Assembly: GCA_025331435.1 (NCBI GenBank)
Contig: JAIWNI010000028.1
Span: 1-64,000 of the forward strand
DNA: 64,000 nucleotides
Source: Choanephora cucurbitarum
Taxonomy: Eukaryota > Mucoromycota > Mucoromycetes > Mucorales > Choanephoraceae
Direction of reading: 5' to 3'
The notes under the pieces were generated by a model. It had not been told where the DNA came from. It searched no databases and saw nothing but the letters and a program-made list of their open reading frames with translations. The position numbers were made by a program, and so were the translations under genes. This document shows positions 1 to 11,476 of the stretch, one piece after another (within the stretch, counting starts at the first letter, position 1; every line of letters starts with the position of its first letter).

Positions 1-1050
1 GACCCAGAGTAGCTAGTAGCCTTTTGCCCGAAGCGTGGTACCCTGGCGGATGCCGCAGATACCGAAAGACAGAGAGGAAGACCCACGACTTTGAGCATGC
101 CAGACAGACAGATAGACAGATAGACGAGCAGAGAGATACTAGAGCTCGAGATCTATTGGGTGATTCGGATTTACGTTAGTTGGAATGTAGCTGATAGAGA
201 AAGCATGATAATCATACCAAAAGATAACATAAGAGACAAAGAAAAAAAAACTAGTTTGGTAGCTTGCTTGAGAGAAGAGAAGGACCAAGACAACGAGAGA
301 GCACCATGACAAGTGAAGAAAGTAGAGAGTGAAAGAGCTTTTTGTAGCGTCAGAGGTTATGTAGTAGTATAAGTGACTTTGTAGTTTGAATGAAACTAAA
401 GAAAAGAGAAGAAGAAAAAAAGAAGAAGGCAGAAAGCGTGTCTTCCCTTTTAAACAAAATCAGAAAGATCAGCGCAATTTTTGCATCATGTCCGTTTTCT
501 TTTTTATCCCTTTTCACATGCTTGCGTTTCAGCCCACAGAAAAAATTAAATCTCTACTGCTTTACCTCTCTCGAATTTCCCTGACATCTCGACAAATCCA
601 ACAAGATGAAAAATGAAGCAAAATAATGACTAGCGCATAGCTATAGGCTATCCCAGCTGTTGAACGAATGACATTGAAGATTAAAGAGAAGTTTGTGTGT
701 CAAAGCGAATTAAATCAATGTTTGCATGAAATGAAAAAAAAAAAAAAGAGGGAGAGATGCCAGAATCTAATTGGGTGGCTATCCTAGCCTTATCTACAGC
801 TATAACCATAGATAATAGCAGTGTCTTGTGGCCATGTTTATCACTATGGTTTTATCTGTTTATTGCTCTGCTTGCTTCACTTGTCTTGGCCATCACTAAC
901 AGAAATACAGCATTCATGATCAATCTTATGCTACCTCTTTTATGTATCCATCAGATCAGTCTGCCTTGTTTCAATGCCAAGTTCAACCATGAGTAAAATG
1001 AGCCAAGACAAAACTAATCCATGTGAATATGCATGCTTAGCTAAGGCCTA

Positions 1051-1136
1051 TTTGTGTTGTTTGTGCTGTTTGTGCTGTTTGTGCTGTTTGTGCTGTTTGT
1101 GCTGTTTGTGCTGTTTGTGCTGTTTGTGCTGTTTGT
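1051..1136. repeat. 9-bp minisatellite (TTTGTGCTG)n
   Basis: About nine tandem copies of TTTGTGCTG, the first unit with one variant base. Because the period is 9, the minus strand reads as an open run of His-Lys-Gln; this is a by-product of the repeat, not evidence for a gene. Confidence 0.9.
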
Positions 1137-2036
1137 TGTCGCATTCACAATAAAATGGGTGGTAACAGAAAGCATTCAGTAAGCCCAAGCTAAATTTAGT
1201 GCCTTCTTTGCTTGTCTCTCTGAACCTGCTTTCAAACCGACAATATCTCGAGAAAAATATGATGCGTGTAAAATAAGAGTCTGTAAGGCAGCGTTTTCTT
1301 CTTCTTCTTCTTTTTTCGCTTTCTTTGCATGAAAATAAAGCATTCAGAAAAAAAAAAGGCCTCCCAAGATTTCTCTTGCAGTTACACAAACTACCTTATT
1401 CGTGCCATGATTACTCGAATCTCGAAAAGGGGCAGAATTTTTTTTTTTTTTTTTTGCTTTATTTTATTTTATTTTATTTCTTTCTTCTTCAGAACCAGCA
1501 AAGACGGGACTAGAGAGGCTAAGGCCGAAAATGAAAGCAGAAAAGACAGCCACTTGATGATACGACGCGCTACTGCTTGCTTTTACTCTTTCGAGCGTCT
1601 TGTTACGTTCTGTGTGGTCAGCTTTCAGTTTTCAACTTTTCTCTCTCTCTCTCTCGCTCTCTCTTTTTTTTTTTTGCAATCGTTTTTAACATGGATGCAA
1701 ATATGGAATCTACACACAGGGACCTTTGACTTATACATGCTTGCTATATCCAACTAAAGCCCAGCAAAAAGAAGCAAAAGAACAGTAGAAACACGATAGA
1801 GGAGCGTCTTGTTTCTGTTTTGCAAACCTGAACCAACAACTACCCAGGTTATATCCATGGTTGAGACAATGCTCGTATCCTGAGCAAATGCAGATGCAGA
1901 GTAGGCACCAGTTGAAAGTAAAAGCGCTAGTTGAACAAGCGTCTCGCTGCAGAATAGGCTTTAGCTACTGTTGACTTCGAAGGTAAGATAGATAAAAGAG
2001 GACAGAGCAAGATGACACATCGAACGTAGAAGGTTG

Positions 2037-2222
2037 AGTATTGGATACTGGATACTGGATATTGGATATTGGATATTGGATACTGGATACTGGATACTGG
2101 ATACTGAATACTGGATACTGAATGCTGGATACTGGATACTGGATACTGAATACTGGATACTGAATACTGGATATTGGATACTGGATACTGGATACTAGAT
2201 ACTGGATATTGGATACTGGATG
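2037..2222. repeat. 7-bp minisatellite (TGGATAC/TGGATAT)n
   Basis: About 26 tandem heptamers, alternating mainly between TGGATAC, TGGATAT and TGAATAC variants. The minus strand is open across it only because the array lacks stop triplets in that frame. Confidence 0.9.
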
Positions 2223-2490
2223 TTGATTAGGCATATAGAATGGATAGGTCGAGCACGGGTCACGCACAAACTATATGACACAAGATAGATTACGAGAGGT
2301 AGTCAAAGAAGCAAAGTAAGAGACAGAAATAAAGAAGAGATATACGCAAGTGGATTGCACTGGATTGTACTGGATTGCATGAGACTACAATGAATTGAAC
2401 TCGGAATAGTGTGTGTACAACCTGCATTATTATGGCCATGGCCATAGTTGTTGGAGACATGTTTGTGATTTCACACAAACTACATTTGAG

Positions 2491-2540
2491 AACTATTGAG
2501 AACTATTGAGAACTATTGAGAACTATTGAGAACTATTGAG
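2491..2540. repeat. 10-bp tandem repeat (AACTATTGAG)5
   Basis: Five perfect head-to-tail copies of AACTATTGAG, with no variants, which suggests recent expansion. Confidence 0.95.
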
Positions 2541-3680
2541 GCTCGCGTGTTAGTATGGACACCTTTTGGTAGACGGACGCCTACCTGATGACAACAATAC
2601 AATGCTCAACAGCAATTACTCATCGTACTCTTCAGCATAATGGACGGAAATGCTGTCAAAAGAGTTTATGCTTGTACGCTTATATCCAGATGAGTAAAAG
2701 CATAAGATCAAGAAAGATGTTTTTGTGTATTACTAAAAGGGATTGAGAAGATGCATTTGATGTTGAGCACAAGACTAGAGAAAAGTTGCATGGATGCAAA
2801 AGAACCAAAAAGAAGAAGAAGAAGAAGTTTAAAGCTCAAAGCTCAAAGCTCAAAACTTTACTACTGTCAGCCAAGTACATCGTCCTTTGGTGTTTCCAAC
2901 CTGAATTCAGATCATGTGGTTAGAGTCAGAGTGCGTGAGTGTGTTTATCACTGCTATAAAGTAATCCCTTATTGCTACCAATCATACCGTCATTTCACTG
3001 ACATGTCAGAACAGAGTTATTTGTGACCAAATTACCAATCATACTCTTCCAGTAATATATATACATATATACATATATACATATATGAGATGGTGTTGAC
3101 AAAATCTGATTTATAAAGATACATCTCGAGTGTTTTTTTCCCATCTCTTGTTCTATAGAAAATGTTTGATCTGTCTTTTCAGATAGATCCAATGAACCCT
3201 TACAATAATGATACAATTGTATCGATAGAATTAGAGAGAGAGAGAGAGAGAGAATCCAGTTACTCGACAGTGCATTCTGTTTCAACTAGATCAGGAAAGT
3301 ATGGAGAGGCTTAAGAATCAAACCGCGTCAACTTGTAGATAAAAAAAAAAAGAAACATAGGTCATTTCAAAGATATAATAAGAAGCCTGTTTTCTGCAGC
3401 GTCCTCTTTTGGCTTTTTACCCTTTCAATAATGTACTCTTTTTTTTTATTTTCAGTATGCTGATTCGAGCCATACACGATGCATTTAGCCAATCCAGAGA
3501 ACATAGTTACTTGTTTGTTTATTTAAGGACTTGGAATAAACTAAAGCAGAAAAGAACAAAGTAGAAAAGTGATGAACAGAAAGTTGTATTTACAACAGTT
3601 TGGATAAATTTATTAGACAAGTACTTATAGACAAGAGCAATGAGTAACAGATAGGCGAGACTAAGGAACTAAGATAGAAA

Positions 3681-3764
3681 GACACTAGAAGAAGACCAAG
3701 AGAACTAAGACACTAGAAGAAGACCAAGAGAACTAAGACACTAGAAGAAGACCGAGAGGACCGA
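3681..3764. repeat. 28-bp tandem repeat, purine-rich
   Basis: Two perfect 28-bp units and a degenerating third begin at 3681, 3709 and 3737, each starting GACACTAGAAGAAGACC. They sit in a long A/G/C-rich, T-poor block that continues to about 4250 with AGAACC-type repeats. Confidence 0.85.
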
Positions 3765-3961
3765 AAGAACCAAGAGAACCAAGAGAAACAAGACACTAGA
3801 AGAAGATCAAGAGAACCAGGAGAACCAGAAAAGCTAAAAACAATAACCCAAAAGCCAACAAAAAAAGCCAACAACAAAAAAAAGACAACAACTCAAGAAC
3901 CAACAACTTAAGAATCAACAACAAAAAAAAAGTCAACAACTCAAGAGCCAACAAAAAAAGG

Positions 3962-4031
3962 AAACCAAAAACCAAAAACCAAAAACCAAAAACCAAAAAC
4001 CAAAAACCAAAAACCAAAAACCAAAAACCAA
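3962..4031. repeat. 7-bp tandem repeat (ACCAAAA)n
   Basis: About ten copies of the heptamer ACCAAAA/CCAAAAA in the same strand-asymmetric block. Confidence 0.9.
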
Positions 4032-5381
4032 AAAAGCAGAACAACAAGACAACAAAAAAATGAAAAGGGCACAAACCTTTGGACCAGAGAACCAGAGAAC
4101 CTTTGGACCAGAGAACCAGAGAACCAGAGAACCAGAGAACCAAAGAACAAGAGAACAAGAGAACAAGAGAATCAGTGAACCAGACAATCTTCAAAGTCGG
4201 AAGCAAAAGAGAGAATGGCACATATGTATATACAATAGAAAAAAGGAAGTGGTGAATGCGTAAGGAAAAAAAAAAAGAAAGAGAGAGAAAGAGAGAGCAA
4301 AAAGTAAGAAATTAAACCTTTTTCTTATATTCTTTGAACTTCTGACAGGTTGGTTTTAGCCTGTGATTGATATTCCTTGCTTTAGCTATTGTGCTTTTTC
4401 GCATGTGGCATATCCTATTACTTGAGGGCCAATCGCTTTTCTTTCTCTGCCTTTTTTTTTTATTTTTTATTTTTTGGTTTATCTTTCTCCAAAGCGTTTC
4501 AGACGATCTTCATGCAGACATTATTGTGCAATTTTGTGCTACACCATTAGTGTGATTTTTTCTGGTGGCTTGGTATCGGTTCTCCTTGCCACAAAAAAAA
4601 GTAACGCACTTACTGAGAACTATAGACAAGAGCAGGTTACAGAGAAGCAGTGATGATACGTGATGTTTTCTTTTATTTCATAATACGAACAAGAAGAGAA
4701 AAGAATACCAGAGATGAAAAAGAAAGAAAAGACACCAAAGGCAACAAAGACAACAACAAACAAAAATAAGATGTGTAAATCAATCATGTGAAAAATGCAC
4801 TAGGCTTTACTTTTATTATTGCTTGTCATCTTGTTTTGTAAAAACCGCGTTTTTGTATTCGCATCATCTCACTATATGTTGATAGCACAATTCATACAAG
4901 TGCTGTGCATCTAATGCCCTTTCGATCAACAGATAGCCATTTCTTTTTTTTTCTTCTTCTTCTTCTTTTCTCTTGGTTATGAGGATAGTAAAACCTTATT
5001 TGTTTTTGGCTGTCTGCTAGTTGGATTTCCTTTCCGAGCAACATCCTCTAAATTGTTATCTGGCATTTCTCTTCCTCTCTTTTTTTTTTCTCCACCCCCC
5101 CCTCTCCTTTTTTTTTAGGTCCAACTAGTCTATTCAACCTTCCAGTACACTGTCTATAAAAAGCCTATCATGCTATATGTCCACGCTTCAGTTAGACATA
5201 CAGTAGCATACGATTAAAAAGTACATACAGAAGCTTTTCTCTTTTTCGTATTTTGGTAATGCACACGAAGAAGAGCTGTCAAACTTACTAATTCGGAAAA
5301 CAAGCTATTTTTTTTTCTTGGTTTATTATTTGTTTTCTGACTAAAGAGGTATCACAATCAATGCATCTATTTCTTTCTCAC

Positions 5382-5427
5382 AATACATACAATACATACA
5401 ATACATACAATACATACAATACATACA
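5382..5427. repeat. 9-bp tandem repeat (AATACATAC)5
   Basis: Five perfect copies of AATACATAC. Confidence 0.95.
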
Positions 5428-6537
5428 GTCTAGAAGTGATAGATAGTGTAGTCATCTCCATCTTATTCGCACAATCATCAGGAATGGCAAAAAAAAAACG
5501 TACGATCGGCTAATAAAAAAAAGAAAAAGCAAGAAAGAAAGATTATCAGTCTTAGTTGCGCTTGAAATGCTGTTGACACTTTCTCTCAACAAACTGACAC
5601 AATAAGTACAAGACTGTACTCAAGGGACAAAGAAAAGAGAGCCTCCGGAAAGCTGATTTTGCAGGTCTTGGGCTGCTCGATGTCAAGAAGAATGAATGCA
5701 GGAGAGCAATCGATCTCTAAAACATTTCTGCGGAAGGAAGAAATCTGCCAAAATAATTGAGTAAAGACTGCGTCATTTGCCTCTTGATAAGGTATGGCCT
5801 GTGTCCATGCAACAGCTAATTTAGTAAGTAAAAATAGAGGGGGAGGGGGAGGGGAGAAGAGAAAGAGGAAAAGAGACACATCAGGTTACATTTGGTGTCA
5901 CACAACTGTATATGCATTTCTTTCTTGTTTCATTGTTTACCAGACAAAGGAAAAAGATCATGAGAAACTAAAAAGCGAAAAAAAAGAAGCTATTCAGGTT
6001 GAAAGCAACATCATTCTCCTTATATAGAGTCTCATTCACAGATTCTATGGACAAGGGATTGGCTGATTGTCAAGAAAAAGAAACTCGCTCTTGTTATTTT
6101 CTGTTTGTAGTTTCAATTTGAAAAAATACAATAGTATTCGACTGTATAGACCGGAAACATCTTTGTCAGGAAAGTCTTGTGTAGCTCATCGATTCACCAA
6201 ACCGCAGAGACACAATCATCTTGCTAGCCTCAATGTGGGGTTGCAAACAATAGCTGCAAGTAAGATGATGATAGGCGCATCAAACATATTCTTGATCCTG
6301 AAGTTTATGCGTGAGTACTGGTCTTCTGGAGAAATATGATCATGCGTTTGGAAATGTAATAACATTCGATCAACACGTTCTCTCCTCACTTTTCAAGCAT
6401 CAAGTACCATGGTCAGTTGGACCTTTGATCTTTCTATATCTTTAGGCAAACTGACCCTCCCTACAAGCTATAGAACATATCTTGACTCATGACTAGTAGT
6501 ATTCATCAAACAAGAGCTTTTGCGGCATGAACTACGA

Positions 6538-6540
<3 letters not shown>

Positions 6541-6597
<57 letters not shown>
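6541..6597. repeat. (GT)n microsatellite
   Basis: 57 bp of uninterrupted GT dinucleotides, about 260 bp outside the left end of the DNA transposon at 6858. Confidence 0.98.
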
Positions 6598-6598
<1 letters not shown>

Positions 6599-7282
6599 AT
6601 ATGAGAACTAGCTATATCGATGCTTAGTCTGACGATGAGTGTGCTTGATTAGCATCATGACAATGAACGGTGTCAATTGATTTCTTTTTCAGCCCAATGG
6701 GTCGATCTGCTATAGCCTTTGGTTTTTCTTTTCTGTGTCATGGCGGATACATTGCACGATGCTCAAGTGAATAAGAGGATAGCTACTGACAGTGTGTTTG
6801 GATCATTCTGATAAACTCTTGTACCTTGGATAGTCTATCGAAGGCAACTATTGCCTACAGTGCTTCGGATCTTAAACCTGGAAAATTTTGGGCCTTTCTT
6901 TGACATCTTTCAGGAGAGGCCAAAAATGAGTGATTTTGAAAAATAATTCATAATATTCATTCTGGATACCTTTCTAACCAAAAGTTATGGCACAGTTTCT
7001 TCTTTGACATAAAAAATATTTTTGTTCTGAAGACTTTCAAAGTTGAGCGGTTTTTCAAAATTTAAGCTGTAGTTAGCTGGGGAGGCCATACATCTGAAAT
7101 AGGGGGGGGGGTATTCAGGCTAAACCCAAAGCTCTTAAAGGGCTTTGAAACGGGATTTTAATGCTTAACCATGTTTAACAGTAATCGTCCAAAAGTATCG
7201 CTTGGGTCGTATTGAAAAAGTTCATTGTATTTCATTGTTTACCTTCACATTTGACAGGCCCTTTTCACACATTTATCCTTAA

Positions 7283-9565
7283 AATGCCTGCATTAAGTAA
7301 TCGCAAGAAAGCTGCTAAAAGCAAGAAGAGAGCTGATCAAAGAGACCTCCTTTGTGACAGCACTCACAAAAGCACTGCTCATGAACGCTTTGAACATGGA
7401 CTCTTTAATGCAACTATCTGAACAAAATGAAGCACACATTGAAGGTCAAAAAGAGAAAGGGAATCTATCAACGCAACTTGGATGTGACAAAATGGAGAAG
7501 AAGTAAAGAGGCTGAATCAGTAGATTCAAAGCAAAAGCTAACAAGCTTTGGTATTACTGTCACCAAAAAAATTCGAAAGCTCTGTTGTCTTAAGTCATAT
7601 CAAAGTAGAACTTATGAAGATCAAGGAGTGTATTCAAAATCTTGACAAGTACATTCCGACCAATCACGAACAAAGCTTTGGAAGGCAGTTCCCACACTAT
7701 GCGATTTCTACAGATATCTTTCTGTGAAGCTTTATTTCTCCAAAAGGCTCCAAGGAATGAACAAGGGCAGCAGTGCAAGGGAAGCTGTAAAGTACTATTG
7801 GCCTGATAACAACGAGAAATATCGGTCAGCAACCATCATCCAATGGGCTACTCAGTTTATTGAAGAGGGATTGATTTCTGAGCATCAGCAAAGGAAAGCA
7901 CATCAAAAGACAATCCTTCTTGAGTGACTCAGATGTAAAGCTCATTACATTGAAAAAAATTAGGCAAATGAAGCCCGAATTGCGCTGTCTTAACAGTATC
8001 AAGAAGATAATAGAAGAGGTTATTCCTGCTGTTCTTGGTGTCTCTTCAGGGCCAAGAGGTACACATTGATACTGTTAATAAGTATTTTGTATGAATGGGG
8101 CTATTCATACAGAAAAAAAATAAGAAGAATATTTATTTCGACGGCCATGAAAGAGCGGATGTTGTGGAATATCGTAAGACCTGGTCAGCAAGAATGTTGG
8201 ACTCCATGCAGCGATCAGAATTCTATGACGGCGATCAGCAAGAGACAATCCGAGAGCCAGCTCTGAAAAATGGCAAAAAGAAGGTTGTTTTCGTTACCCA
8301 TGGCGAAAGCACCTTCTATGCTAATGACGGTAAGGATGACCTTTGGCTTTCTGGAAGGTGAAAACCACATTAGAAAGAAGTCAATGAGATTATCCTTAAT
8401 GATTTCTGAGTTCCAGTGTCCCTTGCCACGGAACAATGAAGATAAAGGGCTGAACATCCAGAAAGGTCTTTAAGGCTGGTGATAGCAGAGAGGGGTGGTG
8501 GACCTCTAAGCATATGGTTGAACAGCTGGTTACGGATGCAATTCCTCTTTTTTGAGTCATTGCATCCTGACTGTATTGGAGTATTCTTGTTGGATAACAG
8601 TTCTAACCATGCTGCATTTGCCAATGATGCTTTGGTCGCAAAGCGCATGACCTTGAATGAGAAGCCTTGGCCAGAGGACAGCTGTTGTATCAGACACGAA
8701 ATACAATAAAAATAAATTTATAAGAGCAAGAAAAGTACAACCAGAATCTATATAGTTCTGGAAGAAGCGAAAAGAGAGAGAGAGGAAGTTCTTTATTATC
8801 AAACGTGTGTGTGTCTAATGAATAGGAGATGGGCTGGATGAATTACAGTGAATTTACTATGCTAACTCTGATTTATCTTGAGCCAATGACAGACTGTAAA
8901 GTGGATCAAGAGTTCTTAAGAGCGACAAGCGTTGTATGAATGAATCAATCTCATATTAAATCAAAACTCAATAAACTATAAGTCAAGTACTGAGCCACAG
9001 CAATGTCTAAGTGCAGTTTCTGCCTATATAAAGCTATTGCACGTGTCATATACTAAAATATCGACATAACAATGAAGCTTACGCGTGATTTATCGGAAGT
9101 CAGTTATAGATGCAGTTTAAGTACCGACTGTCAAGTTGTAAGGAATATGACTATAAGCAGTATGTATTAGATCAAGACTATCTAGTTATACGCTGTAATA
9201 GACATGTGAATACAACAACAGCAAAAACTAGTTTTCGTGACCCCATTGTCACTCTCAGTAATAGAGAGGTTTTGAAGCAGACCTTTTTTTCTATAATAAG
9301 AATATACAAACTGTGGATAGAAAAGGTGAAGCTTAAGAAAAGACAGTGCGATACTTCAAGAGTATCAGGAGAATTTTTGGAAGAACGGAACCCATGGCTA
9401 GGATGCGATTTGGAAGACAAAGCTTGGAAGCTTGACTGTGGAGATGTATAGCCTACCAAGAAGTCTGTTTGCTGTGTTCGTCACTTTCTTGAAAGTCGAC
9501 CTGACTTTATTAATCAAAAGTCTGCGTTGCAAGAAGTCATAGAGGATATCCCTTTGAACGCATAA
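7283..9565 (+). pseudogene. DDE transposase relic, multiply broken
   Basis: Recognisable pieces lie in different frames. They are: a basic N-terminus (about 7283-7420); an HTH-like region with WATQFIEEGLIS (about 7790-7925); YFDGHERADVVEYRKTW (about 8134-8185); FVTHGESTFYANDG (about 8291-8332); LLDNSSNHAAFANDALVAKR (about 8590-8645); and, beyond the nested LTR, SVCCVRHFLESRPDF (about 9461-9505), ending at a stop near 9565. From family memory these belong to a DDE transposase common in basidiomycete and mucoromycote genomes, with the order DGHER, THDE, DNSSNH, CC-R. In that family the THDE position normally has Asp, but here the codon gives Gly. Stops and frameshifts separate most pieces, so no protein is expected. 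Confidence 0.75.
8683..9217. mobile_element. Solo LTR nested in the DNA transposon
   Basis: A 535-bp insert begins TGTTGTAT and ends ATACAACA, a perfect 8-bp inverted terminal match of the usual TG...CA form. It is flanked by a perfect 5-bp direct repeat, ACAGC, at 8678-8682 and 9218-9222. It interrupts the transposase relic between the DNSSNH piece and the CC-R piece. There is no internal retrotransposon sequence or second LTR, so this is what LTR-LTR recombination leaves. The family (Ty3 or Ty1 type) cannot be told from the LTR alone. Confidence 0.85.
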
Positions 9566-9650
9566 AATCTGGGACTCAAGATTTGAAAAGGATTTTGCAA
9601 TTTTCCAGGTTTAAGATCCAAAGCACTCTAATCAACTCTGAAGTCACTGA

Positions 9651-10449
9651 CTTTCTAGTCATACTTGTTCTTTGCCTTGGCACTCAAAGACAAACAGCTT
9701 AGCCGCAGCGGTAAAAATTGGTAAGTTCATTCACCTACATGTGATTCAGTTCAATAACATCATTGATTGTGAATATAGGTTCCAAGAAAGCCGCAAGATT
9801 GATCGCTGCAGTCAGGAGCATTACTACTAATGCAAAAATGGTCATTGATCATTTGTCAAAAAAAACTGTTGCAAGTCAACATGTAATGACTAGAGAAAGA
9901 AAAAGCATACTCACTATTATATGCATATACCTGAAGAAAAACAAATCAAAAATTGATAGTCTACAAGCAGCTATCATCAAATACAACAACCAAAAAAACT
10001 CTTGTTTGTCTGAAGATGTCCTGGACTGGCACACCATGTGCAGATTAGAAAAAGAAGTAATACTTCTAGAGGTAAGTAACCAACGTATGTGCAGCAAGTC
10101 AACAATCATTAAACTGAGTCTTTGTTCTAAGAAGAAGACAAGCGGTTCGTCCGCAACCTCTCAAAAAAAAAAACTTGTCTTGTCAAAGCTTGCACTTCAA
10201 GACGCTAAAACTGAGCATGTGTTCTTGCTCAAGCAAGAGCACTTGAAGTTGATTAAAGGCTAGCAGAATTATTTCTCGCGACACTTTTTTGTTGAGAACA
10301 TTGCCGAGGAAGCCTCTTTGTCGGACGTGGAGGTTATCCAAAGCGACGATCATGTAGGTGGAGGCATATGCACTGAAGAAAGAGAAGAAAATGGTGATGA
10401 AGAAGAAGACGAACTTGCTTTGCTTGTTGAAGCTGTAGAAGAACAATAA
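9651..10449 (+). pseudogene. Coiled-coil hypothetical gene with in-frame TAG
   Basis: The region from about 9651 reads open to a GTAAGT donor at 9721. A 58-nt intron with a TATAG acceptor follows (exon resumes at 9779), and the frame then continues to TAG at 10261-10263. Immediately after that stop the same frame stays open for another 62 codons and ends in an acidic tail (GDEEEDELALLVEAVEEQ) with TAA at 10447-10449. The visible protein is Lys/Leu-rich and probably helical. I do not recognise a family. The 5' part seems to be missing: an in-frame stop lies near 9648 and the transposon right end at 9628. It may be a gene cut by the transposon, a nonsense-mutated gene, or a readthrough gene. 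Confidence 0.35.
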
Positions 10450-11476
10450 GTTTTTATAAAAATATTTACATTTTGTGAATACTAAGGATGATGCCAATGC
10501 TAATTTGAAAAGCAAGCAAACTGCAATTTAAGCACTGTTTTAAAAAAAAAATAAGCGTGGTTATAAAAAAAACTTAAATAAATCATATACAACTTTTATT
10601 AAAATGAACACTAGATGAAATGTTAGTACAGTTTCGATGAATTTTCAGAAAAGATAATAAACTGCACTAGGATGGATCTTTGTTTTGTTCATTTGAAATC
10701 CTCTGCCATATAACCAATAAAAGATGCATAAGTTTTGCACTAGACAAAAAAAAACAATGCTGAAAAGAATCTGCAGATTAATGATTGAAAAGTTTCTACT
10801 CTTTAGAATGAATGTCATTCAAATGACCTTAAATGCTGCATCTCCACGGATCAAACTTTCTACTTTCAGATGTGTTTGTTGCCTTATTTGTAGACTATCT
10901 TAACATTTTTTGAAAATTTGATATGATCTATTTCCATTTCTCTCATCTCCTTTTTCTAAATCTTTTGTGATATGAAAATAAAACTAAGTTGTACTCAGCA
11001 TCACTCATTGTCTTTACTGAGAACTTGCTTTACCTCGCTAGACATATCTGAACAGAAATAAAGTACAATACTCTTAGCATTCCAATCTATGGTAAGGCTA
11101 TCTTCTAAAGACACTTATTTTTTGCAGTTACCAATAAAAAACCCAGTTGGACTCTAATCTATGTTGTAATGCGCGCTTTAGAAATCCAATGTAATAGAAT
11201 ACACTCTAGTCATTATTACCCATAGTAAATTGATCTGAATTTAACGCAACAAGTCAGTGTTGTTTCATACTCTGATGATAGTATTAGTATATTCATAAGA
11301 ATACAATAAGAGTAAAAAGTTACAATATCCCCCCCCCTTACCATCATGTGTGACGATGTTAGACATGAGGTTGAATGTAGTAAGAAAAAAGCTTATTCAA
11401 TTTTAGAGATGCTGATTGGTTAGAAAAAAAAACAATGGTTCAGACTCTAAAACGCCTCATTTTAGATACTGTTTTT
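10450..11476. other. Intergenic, nothing recognised
   Basis: AT-rich sequence with no supportable open frame. It includes a C9 run at 11329-11337. It lies downstream of the methyltransferase gene. Confidence 0.5.

Larger units (their letters stand above)
1..6857. other. Gene-poor, repeat-rich intergenic region
   Basis: I see no supportable gene here. The open frames are short, have no recognisable domain, and often consist of translated simple repeats. The stretch holds many minisatellites and microsatellites (listed separately) plus long purine/pyrimidine-skewed blocks, especially 3630-4300, which is nearly free of T on the plus strand. Frames at 757-996 (two hydrophobic stretches) and 2751-3026 were considered but lack family resemblance or splice context. 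The first 700 bases could be the UTR of a gene to the left of the window, but nothing shows that directly. Confidence 0.6.
6858..9628 (+). mobile_element. Decayed Tc1/mariner-like DNA transposon, TA target site
   Basis: The element is bounded by 30-bp terminal inverted repeats at 6858-6887 and 9599-9628. The left end reads CAGTGCTTCGGATCTTAAAC and the inverted right end matches it at 28 of 30 positions. Both ends abut the dinucleotide TA (6856-6857 and 9629-9630), the target duplication of the Tc1/mariner superfamily. Inside are several frame-broken pieces of a plus-strand transposase (see the next entry). The element is also split by a solo LTR. Length without the LTR insertion is about 2.2 kb. 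It is clearly not autonomous. Confidence 0.85.

Noticed and set aside
757..996. 79-residue frame with hydrophobic segments
   Set aside because: No family, no conserved motif, surrounded by noncoding repeats; composition alone is weak support.
1048..1389. Minus-strand frame with His-Lys-Gln repeats
   Set aside because: Translation of the 9-bp minisatellite plus AT-rich flank.
3796..4221. Three overlapping hydrophobic minus-strand frames
   Set aside because: Products of the strand-skewed heptamer and related repeats (Leu/Phe/Trp-rich translation of CCAAAAA arrays).
9110..9451. 113-residue frame as a separate gene
   Set aside because: It starts inside the solo LTR and ends inside the transposase relic, crossing the ACAGC junction, so it is a chance fusion.
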